Assembly: GCA_034769895.1 (NCBI GenBank)
Contig: CM068367.1
Location: forward strand, 350,921,111 to 350,985,110
Direction of reading: 5' to 3'
Source: Magicicada septendecula
Taxonomy: Eukaryota; Arthropoda; Insecta; Hemiptera; Cicadidae
Length of the DNA stretch: 64,000 nt
Shown here: in pieces, positions 32,029 to 46,023 of the stretch
Layout: each line of letters opens with the position of its first letter
How positions within the stretch are numbered: position 1 is the stretch's first letter
Program-made: the position numbers and the translations under genes
The notes under the pieces: generated by a model
What the model saw: only the letters and a program-made list of their open reading frames with translations
Told to the model about the DNA's origin: nothing
Databases searched by the model: none

Positions 32029-33959
32029 CTACATAAAATAAATCTAGTTAATAAATGGGTGAAATTTATTAAAAAAGAATTATTAATTCTGTCATCAGCT
32101 TACTTATTATAATACAACTGCATTGCTTTAAATAGTAGCACCAGCTAGTAGCAGGAGAGTTATTAGTTTATTTTGATCACAAAGAGTTATCAAAAAGTGG
32201 TTGAACACAGTTACTTATAATTCTGCTTTTTGAATACATGTAAAAAAAACAATGATCAGTACCAAAGTATAGTACCTTCACACAAATTCTGTTATTCATC
32301 TGTATTAAGTAGGTACCTGTGAGTGGTGTTCAAAAATTAAGTGCCATACACTCTAAAAAATAATAGCAAAAACGATTTTTTTTTTAATTTACAATTTCAT
32401 GTGATTCTACATGCCTAAACCGTCATTTTAATATAGTCAACACCAATAGTAAGCTACTCATTCTAGAACCATAAGTGTTTTTTTTTTTTTTGTAGGATCA
32501 GCCACCTTCATCACAGCCATTTTGTAACTTTTTTTGCACTTCATCATTTCATTACACTATTCGCTAAAAGGAAGTTTATAAAGTGAAGGAAAAGGTGGAA
32601 GTTACTTAGAATCAGATCAGGGTTATATAGGTGGAGGAAGCTAGTAAGCTGTTCCCATCCAAATTATGTGACGAGACTTCCAAAGAGCTATATAGTGCAG
32701 CCGACCACTATTGCTGAGCAAAAAATGCTAGACGTCAACACCTTATGCACTTTGTTTTGAATAGCACATATCAATTTTTACAAAATTGTGATAAAATGCA
32801 CTCTTAGCCTTGAACCTTGAGGTTTATCATCAATTTCATTATTTGAATGCCTAACAAATAATCTGTCTTGGTGAGACTACTTGAATTTTTTATTGTCAGT
32901 GAGGTTCCATGTTTCCAGAATTAGGACTGACATTTCAATTCAATGGGACATTTCAGTCTTATTTACTATCACAAAAGAGATTGATAATTTGTCTCCTTCA
33001 CACCAGTAATACTACTAGATACAAATCATTTACTTTAGACATTCATTCTTGTTGACAATTTCATGAACACAGTATGAGAAGATTCAGGAAACTCAGAGGG
33101 AGAGAGAAGAAATTATGAAATGTTAGTGGAAACTCTGATCTTTTGGTGCAGAAACTGTGAACTTAAACCACCTTCAATGTAAGGGTGTAATGGTTTAGCA
33201 ATGAATAAAAGAAGACACATAAAAAACAAGGTAGTGACCAATATGAACACAAGATGTATACACAGAATTTACCACTTGTAGTGAGTGTTTTCCTACCATT
33301 GCCAAACCATAAATGTAAAAACATATCATTAATTAACATTTATCATCAATAAAAAAAAAATTAATGAAAAACAAACTAAATTGAAACCCTGCATGCTTAG
33401 GATGAATACGCATCTACTAATAAAGATCTAGTAAAGGAAATTAATGAGATTATCACGAGGATAAACTGTGTTAACAAAACCTGGGCTCATTAAAAAACAA
33501 ATATTTGACAGTTTATATAGGCCGACTTACAAAAATTAAATTTCTGAAGAAGTGCCCTGACTATTCACAGGTGTACACGTGGTAAGGGGTCCAACATCAC
33601 CACATCATATCTTGTGACCCATTAATTGAACTTCTGTAATGTAAACAAACTGATGTGTGCCCAAACGCACAGCACATGCATGCGCACGCGCGCGCGCACA
33701 CACACACACACAATCATGTATGCATACTGAAAAATAATACACTTTTGCATGTTATTCAATTTGAATATTTTTTGTTAACCTTTTATTTGGAATGGTCAAT
33801 TGAAGCTGGTCCACTTCATCATCTAGTATACCTCTGTTTCTTCAGTTTCCTTTATATCCTTAACACGTGATTTCCCCTTTTCTATGTGCTTACCACATTC
33901 ATTCCTTGGGTGTCCCTCTGTTCATTGATTCTAAAGTAAGTTTTCAATCTCTGTTATTG
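32029..33959. other. No gene recognised
   Basis: Expected to be 5' intron of spindle-E. AT-rich single-copy-looking sequence with poly-T runs (32371, 32477) and a mixed (CG)n(CA)n tract at 33685-33712. No exon with convincing homology and splice sites was found. Confidence 0.5.
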
Positions 33960-34745
33960 TAAAACTTTTGTTTTCTTTTGCAATATAATTGTTTATCTGT
34001 TTTCATATCAATTCTATTCGGTTGAAGTGGCAATGATGTGATGGTAACGGCGGATCACTTCATGTTCATGACTCTTAGCTAGCTTATCTGATATATTTTT
34101 CTGGAGGCTTATTTTCTTTAACTAGAGCTAGAAGAGCTCCTTTTGTCAATTATGAATCAGTATTGACACCGTGCTGTTCCAACCAGCTGATAATCTGTTT
34201 CATTCAAGAAGCGGTGCTGGTTATTATATCAACTCTCAAAGTGTGATAAGGCACATTACTCATAGCAATTGTACTATTTGATTCACGTTTGGAAGAAGCT
34301 GAGTTTCAAAACCATTTTCAGAACACACACAGACCCATTTCTTCAAGGTAATCTCCAGTCTTCCTTGAACATAAATCAAGAGGACATTATTTATGAATCC
34401 ACCTGCTGTTCCTGCATGGCACACAATCAAATGCCCTTCTCTTCCTGTAGGTCCAGGCAGTGTTGCTTCTGTAGTTCCGTTAGTTCATCCTTTACTTACA
34501 TGATGGCCAGCATTCACCCATGTTTCATCTAACTACACTACATTCATCAGTTGCTTTATTGAAATTTTTTGGATAAATATGCATCTACGTAAAACAAGAT
34601 CATTCCTTTCTAAAACAAGCTTCCTCCTATTTACTGTTTTGTATTCAAAGCCAAGGTCATAGACAACCTTCAGAAGAGAATAATAAGATCCTACAGTAAG
34701 TTCACTGTCCTTCAAAGTAACAGTAGTTTTGATAGAGTAGGGCAT
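33960..34745 (-). pseudogene. Degenerate DDE (IS630/Tc1-like) transposase
   Basis: Minus strand, start near 34745. It reads SYYSLLKVVYDLGFEYKTVN (helix-turn-helix linker), then after a stop LDETWVNAGHHV (first catalytic Asp), NVPYHTLRV (second block, expected DNA-YH, here SNVPYH) and HCHFNRIELI (third block, N-IE with Glu). The DETWVN ... PYH ... HC--N-IEL order marks a transposase family abundant in insect genomes. The second catalytic Asp is lost and there are at least eight stops. Terminal repeats were not identified. Confidence 0.65.
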
Positions 34746-36456
34746 TCAATTCTTCTGTAAAATGAGTAAATATGTCTCCCTATAGCATCTTGTTCAAAGG
34801 AATCAAGACTTGTGTCTGTAGTCCATAATGACCACGATTTTTCAGGTATGGTAATTATAGGTGAAATTATCAATTCAATAGAAACCCATTAAACTGTTCA
34901 CTTTCTCACATTCACCACTTTGGCAGATCTCAGAACTATTACATGGAATTAGGGAGCATTTTGATTCAGAATAGACTCTGCTCCTCTTCAAAAAATTTTC
35001 TTATGGATAATATCATTTTCTTAGACTGAGAATGAAATGACGCTGCTCAGCCAACAGACGAGCTTACTCAAGCAGGGAAGTCCTTGGTCATCCTATTTGA
35101 GAAATCACAGACAAGGTAATACTGAAAAAATACTATTAAAAAGATTATGAAAACTTAATAGGAGTTACATGATCGTGTTCAAGGTTACTATAGGTTGCTT
35201 CTCCCACCTCAAATCTGCTCCACACAATTCCAGAGTACATATTCTGATATTACGATTTTAGAAGTAATTTATGGATCTGAACACTTGGCTGACAAACAAC
35301 ATGGCGAAATATTAACTATGAAACAAGCAGCTCTACAGAGATGATGCTAGGAATTCCTTTGGAGACAAGACACTAACAATTATAATGGAAGAGGACAAAA
35401 GTAACAGACATGCAGAATAGTGAAGTGAAGTGACATCTGACTTCAGCAGAATATGGTGGACCAACAGGACAGTACTACAGTACCAAGAACTGGAAGAAGA
35501 AATGTAGAGAAACTAAAGAGACAATCCAGTGATTCAAGGATGACTATAGGAATAAGTGAACCGTACACAATTGTACGAGACTAATACAGGAATAAGTGAC
35601 AATTACTTGTGGAAGCAGGAAGGGCTTAATACAAGAAGTATATGATATCCAACATTAGATATAGAAAGTCTGGTAAAAAAGGAGATGGAGTATTCAAAAG
35701 AGTTACTTTCATATTCTTTTCCTAATAAAGGTACACAATATATCATCAAACTATGGCAGCTTTATTATGAAATGAGGGTTTAATATTTTAGGGCAAGTAA
35801 ATTTTATGTAGGTGATCTCATTTAACGAGTGCAGAGATCGACTTGTGCACCCCTACCGAATGTTTCCAACAATGTGTTCCCGTGCATGTATCAGTAATGT
35901 CTTAAACTTTGAAGCAAGCAGCACACTGGGACTGTCTCTACAACACATGGCCAGCTAAGAGACCATGTTCATCAACAATTCTTTTTACTATTGTCATGCA
36001 TGTAATCCCTATGATTCCTTCTATCCTTTTTCTCCATCAAATTTGTCTTCAATCATGGAATTATATGAAATGAGGTGAGTTGTATTCTATATTTTAACAC
36101 AGTTTTTCCATCTGCCGAGTCTCACATTATCTCAAGAGGAAATAATGTTCAAAATATAAAACTTAACACTACGTGAGTTTAAATGCAAAATACATTAAAA
36201 ACTCATGTAATTATCTTGTAACTTAAAAACCCCAACATATTTCCTACCAGCGGTTACATCTGATAATTATAAGATCGTTCATAATTATTCTTGAACTTAT
36301 AACAATTTTCTGCAACTTGACTTTTTCTCCATGTTGAATAATACTGCTTTACAGTTTTGTCTTGGCCTAAGCCTAATTTCTGCCGGCTTTTAAATTAAGT
36401 TAAATTCTTGGCAGACACACGTGATTTACTCTGGTGGTGTTAAATTTTCTCATGTA
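34746..36456. other. No gene recognised
   Basis: AT-rich sequence without long ORFs or clear element ends. Confidence 0.5.
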
Positions 36457-37359
36457 CGAGGGGTGACCCAAAAGTAACGAGAATTTTTCTCTGGCAGTTG
36501 GTAGAACGCTAGTTCCGACTTCTCCCGCTAGGTGCCTTCACTAGACACCATTTTGTATCAGTTGCCCTAGCGGCATTGTTGTGGAAACATTAGTGTGGTC
36601 AGTGTGACAATTTTTTGTAAGCATTGTTTCACGTTTTCGGCGATTTTGTCAATGGCAGACATTAAATACCAACGTGCTAACATCAGGTTCTGTTTCCTGT
36701 TAGGGAAATCAGCAGCAGAAACTGTCGCAATGCTTCGAACGGCTTATGGGGAGGAAGCTTTGAGCCAGGCAAGGATTTTGAGCCGACAAGAAAGCACACG
36801 CGGAACGAATTTTGCTGCAACACGTTTCATCTTCAGATCTTCAGACAAAATTCGTTGGCATGAACTCCAGGATATTCCAGTCATTTCCTCCAATTCATCG
36901 ATTGTTCTACGACGATCAAACATGATCGCAACACGGATTTTTTCAATGTTTTCATCCGTTTTGGAAGTCGAGGGACGTCCCGGTCGTGGTTCGTCTTCAA
37001 TTGACATTTGACCACTTTTAAAACGAGAAAACCACTCGTAAATCCTTGCCTGGTTCAAAGCTTCCTCCCCATAAGCCGTCCGAAGCATTGCGACAGTTTC
37101 TGCTGCTGATTTCCCTAACAGGAAACAGAACCTGATGTTAGCACGTTGGTATTTAATGTCTGCCATTGACAAATCGCCGAAAACGTGAAACAGTGCTTAC
37201 AAAAAATAGTCACACTGACTGCGCTAATGTTTCCACAACAATGCCGCTAGGGCAACTGATACAAAATGGTGTCTAGTGAAGGCACCTAGTGGGAGAAGTC
37301 GGAACTAGCGTTCTACCAACTGCCAGAGAAAAATTCTCGTTACTTTTGGGTCCCCCTCG
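36457..37359 (-). mobile_element. Fold-back mariner element
   Basis: TA at 36455-36456 and 37360-37361 flanks inverted ends starting CGAGGGGTGACCC and (minus) CGAGGGGGACCC. The inverted repeat is not the usual ~30 bp but about 320 bp: 36457-36775 repeats, in reverse, 37050-37359 including the start of the transposase gene. The middle holds one truncated transposase copy on the minus strand. The element thus has two 5' ends and no 3' end. Confidence 0.85.
36744..37172 (-). pseudogene. Mariner transposase, N-terminal part only
   Basis: 142 codons: KYQRANIRFCFLLGKSAAET, YGEEALNQARIYEWFSRFKSG, then DEPRPGRPSTS. This is the paired helix-turn-helix DNA-binding region and the GRP linker typical of mariner transposases, followed by the second helix set (TIDELEEMTGISW). 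The reading runs to about residue 127 and then into rearranged sequence, so the whole DDD catalytic domain is missing. The plus-strand ORF at 36595-37011 is the inverted first ~40 codons. Confidence 0.85.
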
Positions 37360-38402
37360 TATACCCATATTTTTCATATTTATGAATTTTATGCTAATGT
37401 GGTTTATTTTGCTGTATAACACAATTGTTTGTTCATGTTTGTGATATATCTTAACCTGTTGGTTAATTTTACGGCATGTGGTGAAATTTTGAATGTTTAG
37501 GTCATGTTTGCAAGATACCCATACGTGACTTGTTTTAAATGGATTTAGCCATTATTTAATTGTGTGCTATCAGGATTAATTGGTGTGTCTGAACACTTAT
37601 TAAATTCTAATTTGTTTAAATTAGTATTTTTATATTGTGTCCTGTTCTGCATTTTTTATCTGCTGTTATTATAGGCTAGGTTTGTCTTTTTGCTGGGTTT
37701 GTGTATTGAGTTTTGTATTTTGGTTATTAATATTTGTGTTGTTACTCAAGTATTATCTAATTATATTCCTTACCATATTATTTGCTCATTTTGATTTATC
37801 GTGTCAGTATTGGGTTTTGTAACTTGAATGTTGTACTTGCTATTTGCAAATTTGGTGTGTATGGGATTTTGTCTTTGAACTTTTGTATACTACTGTTGTC
37901 TATTATACATTTTGTAATTTGAATTTTGTATCAGTCTGCAAAGGCGTCCCTGGAGCAATACTTTAACCCTTTTGCTGTATAAGTCGACTATTGTTGATCT
38001 GGGTTTTATACCTTTCACTGCTGTTATTGTGTTCTGTCACACAATCAGTATTGGAACTGCCTTCTGATAAGTGTTACGATCTGTGGAAACCTTGAAAACT
38101 ATGTATTAACAGCTGATGTTGGCTGTGTCATTTTCTTACTACAGCAGTATGTGTTTCTGTACACATTGTATGGGCCTTGTGTTCCATTTATTCTTATGTT
38201 TAATTAATCCTTAAATTCGTAGTAACAGTCAATCAATGAATTTTTCGGTGAAGGGTTTGTGAGGATCGGTCAAAAATATAACACAAATTTTAACTTATTT
38301 GTGTCGACATTTCAATAGTGTTTATTGTCTACATCAGGATCTGTGTACGAATACAAAAGGAATGTCAAACACAACAGAACAATTATTTGGGTGAACGTGT
38401 TT

Positions 38403-38433
<31 letters not shown>

Positions 38434-40830
38434 GTGCGTACATGCTTGTGCGTGCGTATGTATTGTAATATTACATATCGTCACCATACCCAAGAACCCC
38501 AATTAAACATAAACTAACCATTAGCTGGCAAATAAACAACCAAGTGTAAGGAATTGTATAACAAGTATTAACTTCAGTTCAAGAATTAATGACTAAATAA
38601 TGAATCAACAAACAATGAATAATATAGTAATGAAGACAACACAAAGAAGATACTATACCAAATGTGATTAACCCAAATACCCAATAGATTAGGTAGGTGA
38701 GCAGACAAAAAACAGGTACGATAAATATGAAAGGAATAAGTTAAAAGGCACATGAGAAAAAAACCAAATAAGAATATAAGGCAAGGAAGAAATAAAATAT
38801 CTCAACCACTCTACACCAAGATGAGAATAACCATAAGATAAATAGAATAGAAAAAGAAAACTCCAGATTGAAGGACAAATGATACTATAAAAACCACTAA
38901 CAGACCATCTTAAATGACTTGACTATGACTACAATTATGATTTAAAATAAAAACATACTTAATAATGATCAGGAGAGTGAAGATAAAACCTGTATTAGCA
39001 TAAAATAATAATGTATAATAGATAACAATAAGAATGTCTATTATCTGCAACTTGTGTAATGGATATAACTCAATGAATATCAGAAGAAAAAAAAACCTGA
39101 TAAATAACCATTAAAACTGTGAATAGAATATAAGTTAAATTGAACAATAACTACCAGAACAATAAATAATAGTTAATACTATTAGTAAATAAGAGTAAGT
39201 TATTGAAAGGTATAGAAACCACACACCATGTAAATCTATTGTAAATCAGAGTGGGGGGTTCACATAACCTAACTCACTGAGAATTCTCACTTATAAATAC
39301 AAGATTCAATACTAAAAATGTTATTAAACTATAGTATCTTATACTCTACTGAAACTAGATATTATAAAGACCATTCTATGACAAGGATTAATCACCAAAA
39401 ATGTGATAGGTGTTGGGATTAATGTAAATTAACAGACTGAAATGGGACAACATAGAATTTACTCACTAAATACACTCAAAAACCATAGAAATACTAGTAA
39501 AAAGAGAAAGAAAATGATATCAATGTAAACAATGAGATGTAATATCACTATTGTTACATAAACCAATAATGCTTATCACTAAATTAATTCATAATAATAT
39601 AAATAAGAGGTACATGACATGTTGGCACTAGGTGCAAGAGTCATTATTGAATTACCAGCAAATAAGAATATCCAGATGTAAACCAACTATTGTAAAACTT
39701 GATAGTAACTTATGATGATTGTTTAAGTAAAAGATAAGGACTTAATAACAAATGTATGAATTAAAATAAGGATAATTCATATGACACCTAGTAGCACAGA
39801 ACTCTTAGGTGATTATAATGACTAAATCCAACAAAATAAGAGTAAATTAACAAAAACTGAGGTGACCAAAAGTTGGAAGGGTCATCTGAGATTAATTATG
39901 ACATGTATAAATTGTTCAGACACAACTATTAAACTAGCGTAAGTGAATCTAGTTCACAGTGCTATAGGCATACAGAAGCCTAGGCCTAACATATGTGTTT
40001 TGGGCACAATTGTATGTAAATAGTGAATAATAAGTGTAAAAAAGGACTTGGCATGCATTATCTCTATGAGATATGATAACTAAATGTTAATTTAAGACAA
40101 ATAGTGCATATGTTTATTAAAATTTGTATTAATCATAAGTTTGAAAAGTGATCTCCATTGATAATGAACAGAAAGATGTGCTGTGAGATATCAAAATGCT
40201 TATCTGAACAATTGGCAAGGCATGGTAAAGCTGTATTATAGCTCGCAACTCACATAATGAGTAATTATTAGTTTTAACGCAGTTTCATTATTTTGGACAA
40301 AATATTTGGCGTAACTTTTTTAATCTCCAAACCAAAGACCCACGCTTTACAGACAATTAAATAGTTTAGTAAAGAGGGGAGTATGCACACACAAAGGAAT
40401 GTCATCAATTTTGGACCAATCAGATTACCTATATATCGAGAGGTGTGAGGCGAATGTTTTAGGAACAGCGAGAACCAACGCAGAATATAATTGGCCACTT
40501 CTTCATTGTTAACGACGCAAGACAGACGACAGCTCCGCGCTAATTTAAATCGAGAGAATACCCATCAAGCAGTGCGGAATTCGAATGTAAATATGGGTCG
40601 ATCTAACCAAAGTTACTCAAAGTGTTACAAAGTATTAATTAAATAAAGCAACGAAGTTTAGTGAAGGTGTAAACGTGAAAAAATGATTGCATAGTGTATA
40701 ATAATTTGCAATTGCGTGAATTAAGAGAAGTATGGTGACAATTAATTATACTTATAAGAATTATCAACTTATACGATAAACGTATCGAACCTAATGGATA
40801 ATATGAACTAATATGAACACTAAAAGGGCT
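37360..40830. other. No gene recognised
   Basis: 37400-37960 is T/G-rich and 38520-39700 A-rich. 38220-38470 (with (TG)n at 38403-38431) is a dispersed repeat: its inverted copy flanks E2 at 56300-56341 and 63393-63470. 40370-40560 is GC-richer with CTATATAT, resembling a promoter or LTR patch without further support. Confidence 0.5.
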
Positions 40831-41140
40831 TTGAACCTGATTACCGTTGTAAAATTATGTATTATAAAAAAGATTTATTCATAAATCAAGATTAAGTGGG
40901 TATAACCTCAGACACACCAGGTCTAACCTAGAATGTTGACACCAGTCATTTTTTGAATTTATGTTATTAATTTATGAACTCAACATTTGAACCTTATTAC
41001 CTTTGTAAAGTTATTTATTGTTAAAAGATTTATTCACAAATCAAGGTTAACTTGACATAACCTCAGACACACCAGGTCTAACCTAAAATCTTGACGCTAG
41101 TCCGTCTTTTTGAATTTTATGTTATTAGTATAAAATTTTC
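40831..41140 (+). repeat. Two-copy tandem duplication, period ~156 bp
   Basis: 40831-40970 and 40987-41130 share TTGAACCTNATTACC and CCTCAGACACACCAGGTCTA, about 85-90% alike by eye. Noncoding. Confidence 0.75.
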
Positions 41141-42066
41141 TTTATTAACGTAATCATTCTCCTACTACTCAATTGTTATAGTAGTGTAACTCTTCTAGTT
41201 GCGTATTTTGCAGTTAAAAGGATCTACTTTAGATTCAAAACACTTAACCAAATTTGCAATAATACGGTTTCTGAAAACAGAATGACCACCCTGAGAAAAG
41301 AGTTTTATAAAATTGTTATTGTAAATGAACGATGACCAATTTCATTGTTAGATAATTCCACTAGAATTATTAATGAATAAACTGACTTTTAACCAGATAA
41401 AGGAGATCGTGCAGTTATTTCTTTAGACAATATGAATTCAGGTTATATGAACAGCGGACATCAGTTGGTAACACTCACCGGTGGCAATGAATTTATTTAA
41501 ATGTTTTAGCTTGTCTTCTCGACTCTGACTTGTTAACATGATAGTTAACAAGGGAGATCGTCATTCAAAGTAAGTACTGAAGGATAATAAACCTCATTCT
41601 ATTGACTATTCGACTTACAATTCTGAACCAACATAGAGAGACGGTTGAATGGGACGAGGTCATCCGAAGAAGACAACGTCAGTTATAATTAACAAATGTC
41701 AATGGTGGAATTTCATCAATTCATCCAATTAAAAGAAATCAAATCAAGAAGCAATAATAATAAAATAAAATTGAATAACAATTAAGCCACAATTCATACT
41801 TTAATAATAATTTAATCGTCACAAGAGTGAAGATAATAATGAAAATAAATGGAATCGACAAAGTCGTTATAAATTGACACAACCAACGTGCGGCTTTTAA
41901 CCAAAACAAAACGGTAGCAACCGGTAAAACACACAGAAAACTCCGAAACACTAAAAGTCGTTATAAAAGTGGCGCTTCCAACGCGAGGCTTCTTGCATCA
42001 TCAAGAAAGCATTAATGAATAATAATCAATAATTAAATAATAAAGGACGTTCATCGAAAACTCGTT
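41141..42066. other. No gene recognised
   Basis: A plus-strand patch DKGDRAVISLD near 41400 is faintly PLE-like but too short to call. The rest is AT-rich. Confidence 0.35.
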
Positions 42067-42650
42067 ATAGTATGTATCATTGTATATGTGAAGGAGTTGA
42101 GATACTTTGTTTACATCTTCAAATGTTTTCTTTAAGACAGCGAGAAAATTATAATATCACAGAACTTAATTTATACACTATTACAATTTAATTTATTCAT
42201 CATGTAATGGTATTTTTTAATTAATTATAAAAGCAACAATCAACAATTAGATATTAGATTGGTACAGAAAACTTTTATACACATACCAGTCAACATATAG
42301 TATAGTAAAATATATTATAGCTACATACAGATTAAGGGATGCTCAATTATGTAATTATTAAAAGTTATTTTTAACATGTTTACTCACTACTGGTATTAAA
42401 AACAATCATTAATTTAGAAAATTATAAATTACACAATAACTGTAGAACTTTAAGAACTTACATTAAGATAATTTACATAATGTTACAAACACAAGTTTTT
42501 ATCAAGTGATATTTCTATCAAGTGAAATTGGATAATACTTATAATCATATTGCTGTAAATTATAGTCCAGAGTACTATAGAATATTGTAAATTTATGTAT
42601 ATGTCCACAATCACATCCTCTCTCTCACCCATTCTCCCTCTACCTCCCAT
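42067..42650. repeat. Dispersed repeat, inverted partner at ~56.03-56.31 kb
   Basis: 42067-42330 is the reverse complement (diverged, about 90% by eye) of 56050-56310, and 42604-42650 of 56025-56065. 42331-42600 is extra DNA on this side. CT-rich tract follows to 42770. Identity of the repeat unknown. Confidence 0.7.
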
Positions 42651-42866
42651 TCTCTCTCCCTCTCACTTTCACTTGCACTTGCTCTCTCACTCACTCTCCC
42701 TTACACTCATTCTCTCTTGCTCACTCTCTCCCTCTCCCTCCCTGTCACTTGTCTCTTTCCACAATGGCACTCTAAAACTCTCACTATTTCTATTAACATT
42801 ATCGTCATCACCTACATTAGAGAATTATGTACCAGTTAACAGTATAGATTTAGCAACTTACATTAA

Positions 42867-44153
42867 GGCTAGGTACCTTACACGCGACGCGACGTTACCG
42901 CCCGGCAGTTCAACAGTACATAGAATAAGATTATCCAGTACACACAGCTGGGCGTTAATGCGACGTTGACTAGCGTTGGCCCGGCGTTGGTTTTGTCACT
43001 TGAGAGCGGTGTGCTAGTACATTGGCAGTATTGAAGGACTACACACGGACGTCGACATTTAGACTAATTTGATTTTCTGTGACGTGCTCTCTTTCGTTTT
43101 ATTTTTCTTATCAATGGCCGAATCATTGGACACAGAACTTTTGATCGAGGAAGTCTAGAAAGTAGAACGAAATTTGGGATGTGAAGTGAATTGAGCAACT
43201 CTGCTATCTCAGCTTGGTCCCTTATCATCTGTCCGTCTGTGAACTAACTCATCACCTTTGTCTTTTTTTCTCCCACAATACTAGTTATGTATTTCCATTA
43301 TTCTCTATTGTTCCCCCTGCACTTGTAAAAAGACATTCATAATGTTTCCCTCTAGCTAACGATAACGCGTATTTTAAAGGCTATTTTAAACTGGTGTGAT
43401 AATTTAAAACGTTTACGCCAAAGGATCTTCTCGTTTGCCTATTTTGTGCTTTTTAAAGATTTTTAAGTTTTTAACCATGGTATGTTATGCTGTAATTTTA
43501 TAATAAAATTTCAGTGCAAGTACATATTAAACTATTTATAAACCTTATTAACATTGGAAAGCCAATATGAGCATGAATTACGGCTAAAATAGGAGACCAG
43601 TCATTGTTCTGCCATATCTGAAAGCATTTTAAAATTCAGTTTCTCAGTGAATTGTTTTTGATGTACATTTTTTGCATATAATTTCTTAACCTACAACTAA
43701 ACTTATCATATGATGATCAGTTATACAAATATTAACTATGTTTGCAGTAAATTTATGGATATATCTCGCTCTAATCCACACATGATCTATACAAGTAGCA
43801 ATATTTACAGTTATGCGTGCAAGTTTATAAAATGATATGACACAACACAAAATTAGGGATTACATGGAAGTGAGAAATAACAACCAAATACATAACATAT
43901 ATTTTTAACTGTGTTTGTTCGAGTAAAGAATCTGCACAGTTAATAATTTTGCACAGGTATGCACATTGTAGGGAAGAAGGAACAATGTGAAATTGTACTT
44001 CCCTCAGTGTTACAGCACACATTTCCACCGGATTGATTGTAAGTCTCATGTTCGTGTCTTGGCAACGTGCTCTACCACCGCTCGTGTGTACTACCGCTCA
44101 ACGTTGGCCGAGCGGTAACGTCGCGTCGACGTTACGTCCGTGTGTACCTAGCC
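42867..44153. mobile_element. Non-autonomous PIF/Harbinger-like element
   Basis: Ends GGCTAGGTAC at 42867 and GTACCTAGCC at 44153 with TAA duplicated at 42864-42866 and 44154-44156. Subterminal GCGACGTTACCGC occurs in both orientations (about 42890 and 44110). At 43114 a plus-strand ATG opens MAESLDTELLIEEV before a stop, the kind of start seen in MADF/Myb-like second ORFs of Harbinger elements. No transposase. Confidence 0.75.
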
Positions 44154-44156
44154 TAA

Positions 44157-44990
44157 AGAGTTACAAACTATTACACACACAGCATTATAGATAAGAGATC
44201 TATTATATGAAAATGGTTATTACTTAATATTTATATTATTTTACAATGTTATTTACCTAGAACTTGATCTATACAGAGTAGCACAGCCTCATGTAGTTTA
44301 TGTATATGTTGGTAGTCATAATCTCTGTCTCTCTCTCCCTCTCTATCTGTCTCTGTCCCTCTCACTCACTTTCTGTCTTTGTCTCTTTCTAGACTCACAC
44401 TCTCATTACACTTTCGCGCACTCTCTCTTTCACTTGTATTCTTAAACAGATATATACCCTCAATCCAACATGCAGATGCATACGTGTGGATGCACGCACA
44501 CACAACTAAGCACTCGACCGTCAATACTTAAGTATAACACAAATATACTCTCTTCTTTTTGTCACTTAAGTGTAAATTATGCAAAAAACAGATGACCACT
44601 ACTGAGTTTAAAACTAATCAAATATGTGTCTATAGGAATTGCTGTATGTTTACCTAACTAATACTAAATGATATGATCAGTGAGGCACTTACAATTGTCG
44701 CTGACGCCAAACACACAACTGTAAATTTGCCCAGACCAACCGACCTATTTATAAACAGAACAGATGACGTTTGTACATTATTTGAGTTTTGAAGGAATTG
44801 AAAGTAACATGTGTTTGGAAGGCAGTTAAGAAAAGATTTAAAACTGCAAGGGGGAGTAACACCAATTAATATCTGACAACATGCTGGGCCGACAAAGATG
44901 ACCAACTGACATCCTGTAGGGGACAAACTGCTATAATCATTTCTTCTAAATCATGCCTTAATGGTCTGTATAAGTTGAGCGTAGCTGGAC
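44157..44990. other. CT-rich and AT-rich sequence, no gene
   Basis: CT-rich low-complexity tract at 44318-44430. 44654-44926 may be untranslated tail of the adjacent minus-strand PLE. Confidence 0.4.
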
Positions 44991-46023
44991 GAAAGATTTT
45001 GTGTATCTGTGCGAAAACTAATGCAGTGAGAGTCACTTTTTATTTGAATCATTTCTAGTATGCATCTTTTGAAATAATTATTTTTGTAATATTTAATTTG
45101 GGTGTTATTGAAATCAAATTCGTGGCCGGTGTTTAAATGGTGAGATACTAAAGCATTGTGGTTATCATTACGAGTTTTTTATGGCAATCATACCTATGCT
45201 GATAAATTCTCTTATGTAAATATTGGGACGTAATACCAGTGCAAGTGGCTGGACAGTCATTGCATTGGCCGGTGTATACAACATTAGATCGTTTGTCTTT
45301 GGGTGTCGGGTCTTTGAGGCTCGAGAAAAGGGATCGTACAGTATGTTGGTTTTTGAATACTAAAGTTTTTTGAATTTTTAGTAGGCATTTTTTGAGTTTT
45401 TCAGACAGCCCTTTGACATAAGTTGTAGAAAACTATGAGCCAGCATTAGGCTCAGGTGTATTAGATTGGGAAGATGTAACGTTGGGGATCAGCTGATTTA
45501 TGCAATGTTTGTTCATTACTTGATTGATTATGTGGTCTGGGTACCATTCTTTTTGAAAATCTTGAATAGTAACGCAGTGTTTTTTTGATGAAATGACTGG
45601 TCACTTAGACCAGTGACTCTTTTACATACCGCGTGGATTAAGTTAGTTTTTAGATCTATGGGATGATTGGAATTAAAATGCAGATACCTACCAGAATTCG
45701 TGGGTTTTATGAACCAATCAGTAACTATAGTACCATCTGGCTGTCTAATGACCCTGGTATTGAGAAACGAAATAGACATATTGTGTTCTTGTTCCATTGT
45801 AAACTATATTCGTTCAAAGCCAACTGGTTGGAATTGAACCGCAATAAGATAGTGTCCTGTTGGTCATGTGGAATACATGTTATATCGTCCACGTATTTAT
45901 ATAGGACGGGGAGTTTAACTGGCAGCGTAGGGATAAATGTGTCAAGAAACTGGTTCATAGTAATATCAGCTAAGATGGGCCCGAGACTACTGCCCATAGC
46001 AGTGCCATATGTTTGTTTAAAAT
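44991..46023 (-). pseudogene. PLE, part 3: RT motif C through GIY-YIG
   Basis: Minus strand: FKQTYGTAMGSSLGPILADI (45960-46020), VLYKYVDDITCIPH (about 45890, catalytic YVDD), SISFLNTRVIRQPDG, then SNVVYTGQCNDCPATCTGITSQ and KRIYQHRYD of a GIY-YIG nuclease whose YIG has become CTG (45190-45300). A few frameshifts. The frame is interrupted upstream at 46024 by the tandem-repeat element; the gene resumes at 51426. Confidence 0.8.

Noticed and set aside
32029..33959. Upstream spindle-E exon
   Set aside because: No minus-strand segment combining homology with a phase-0 donor could be found.
38280..38345. Possible hammerhead on the minus strand (CTGATGT...GAAA)
   Set aside because: The essential A of CTGANGA is T and stem II is not convincing.
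41220..41500. Possible plus-strand PLE fragment (DKGDRAVISLD)
   Set aside because: One short motif in a frame with many stops; not enough to call.
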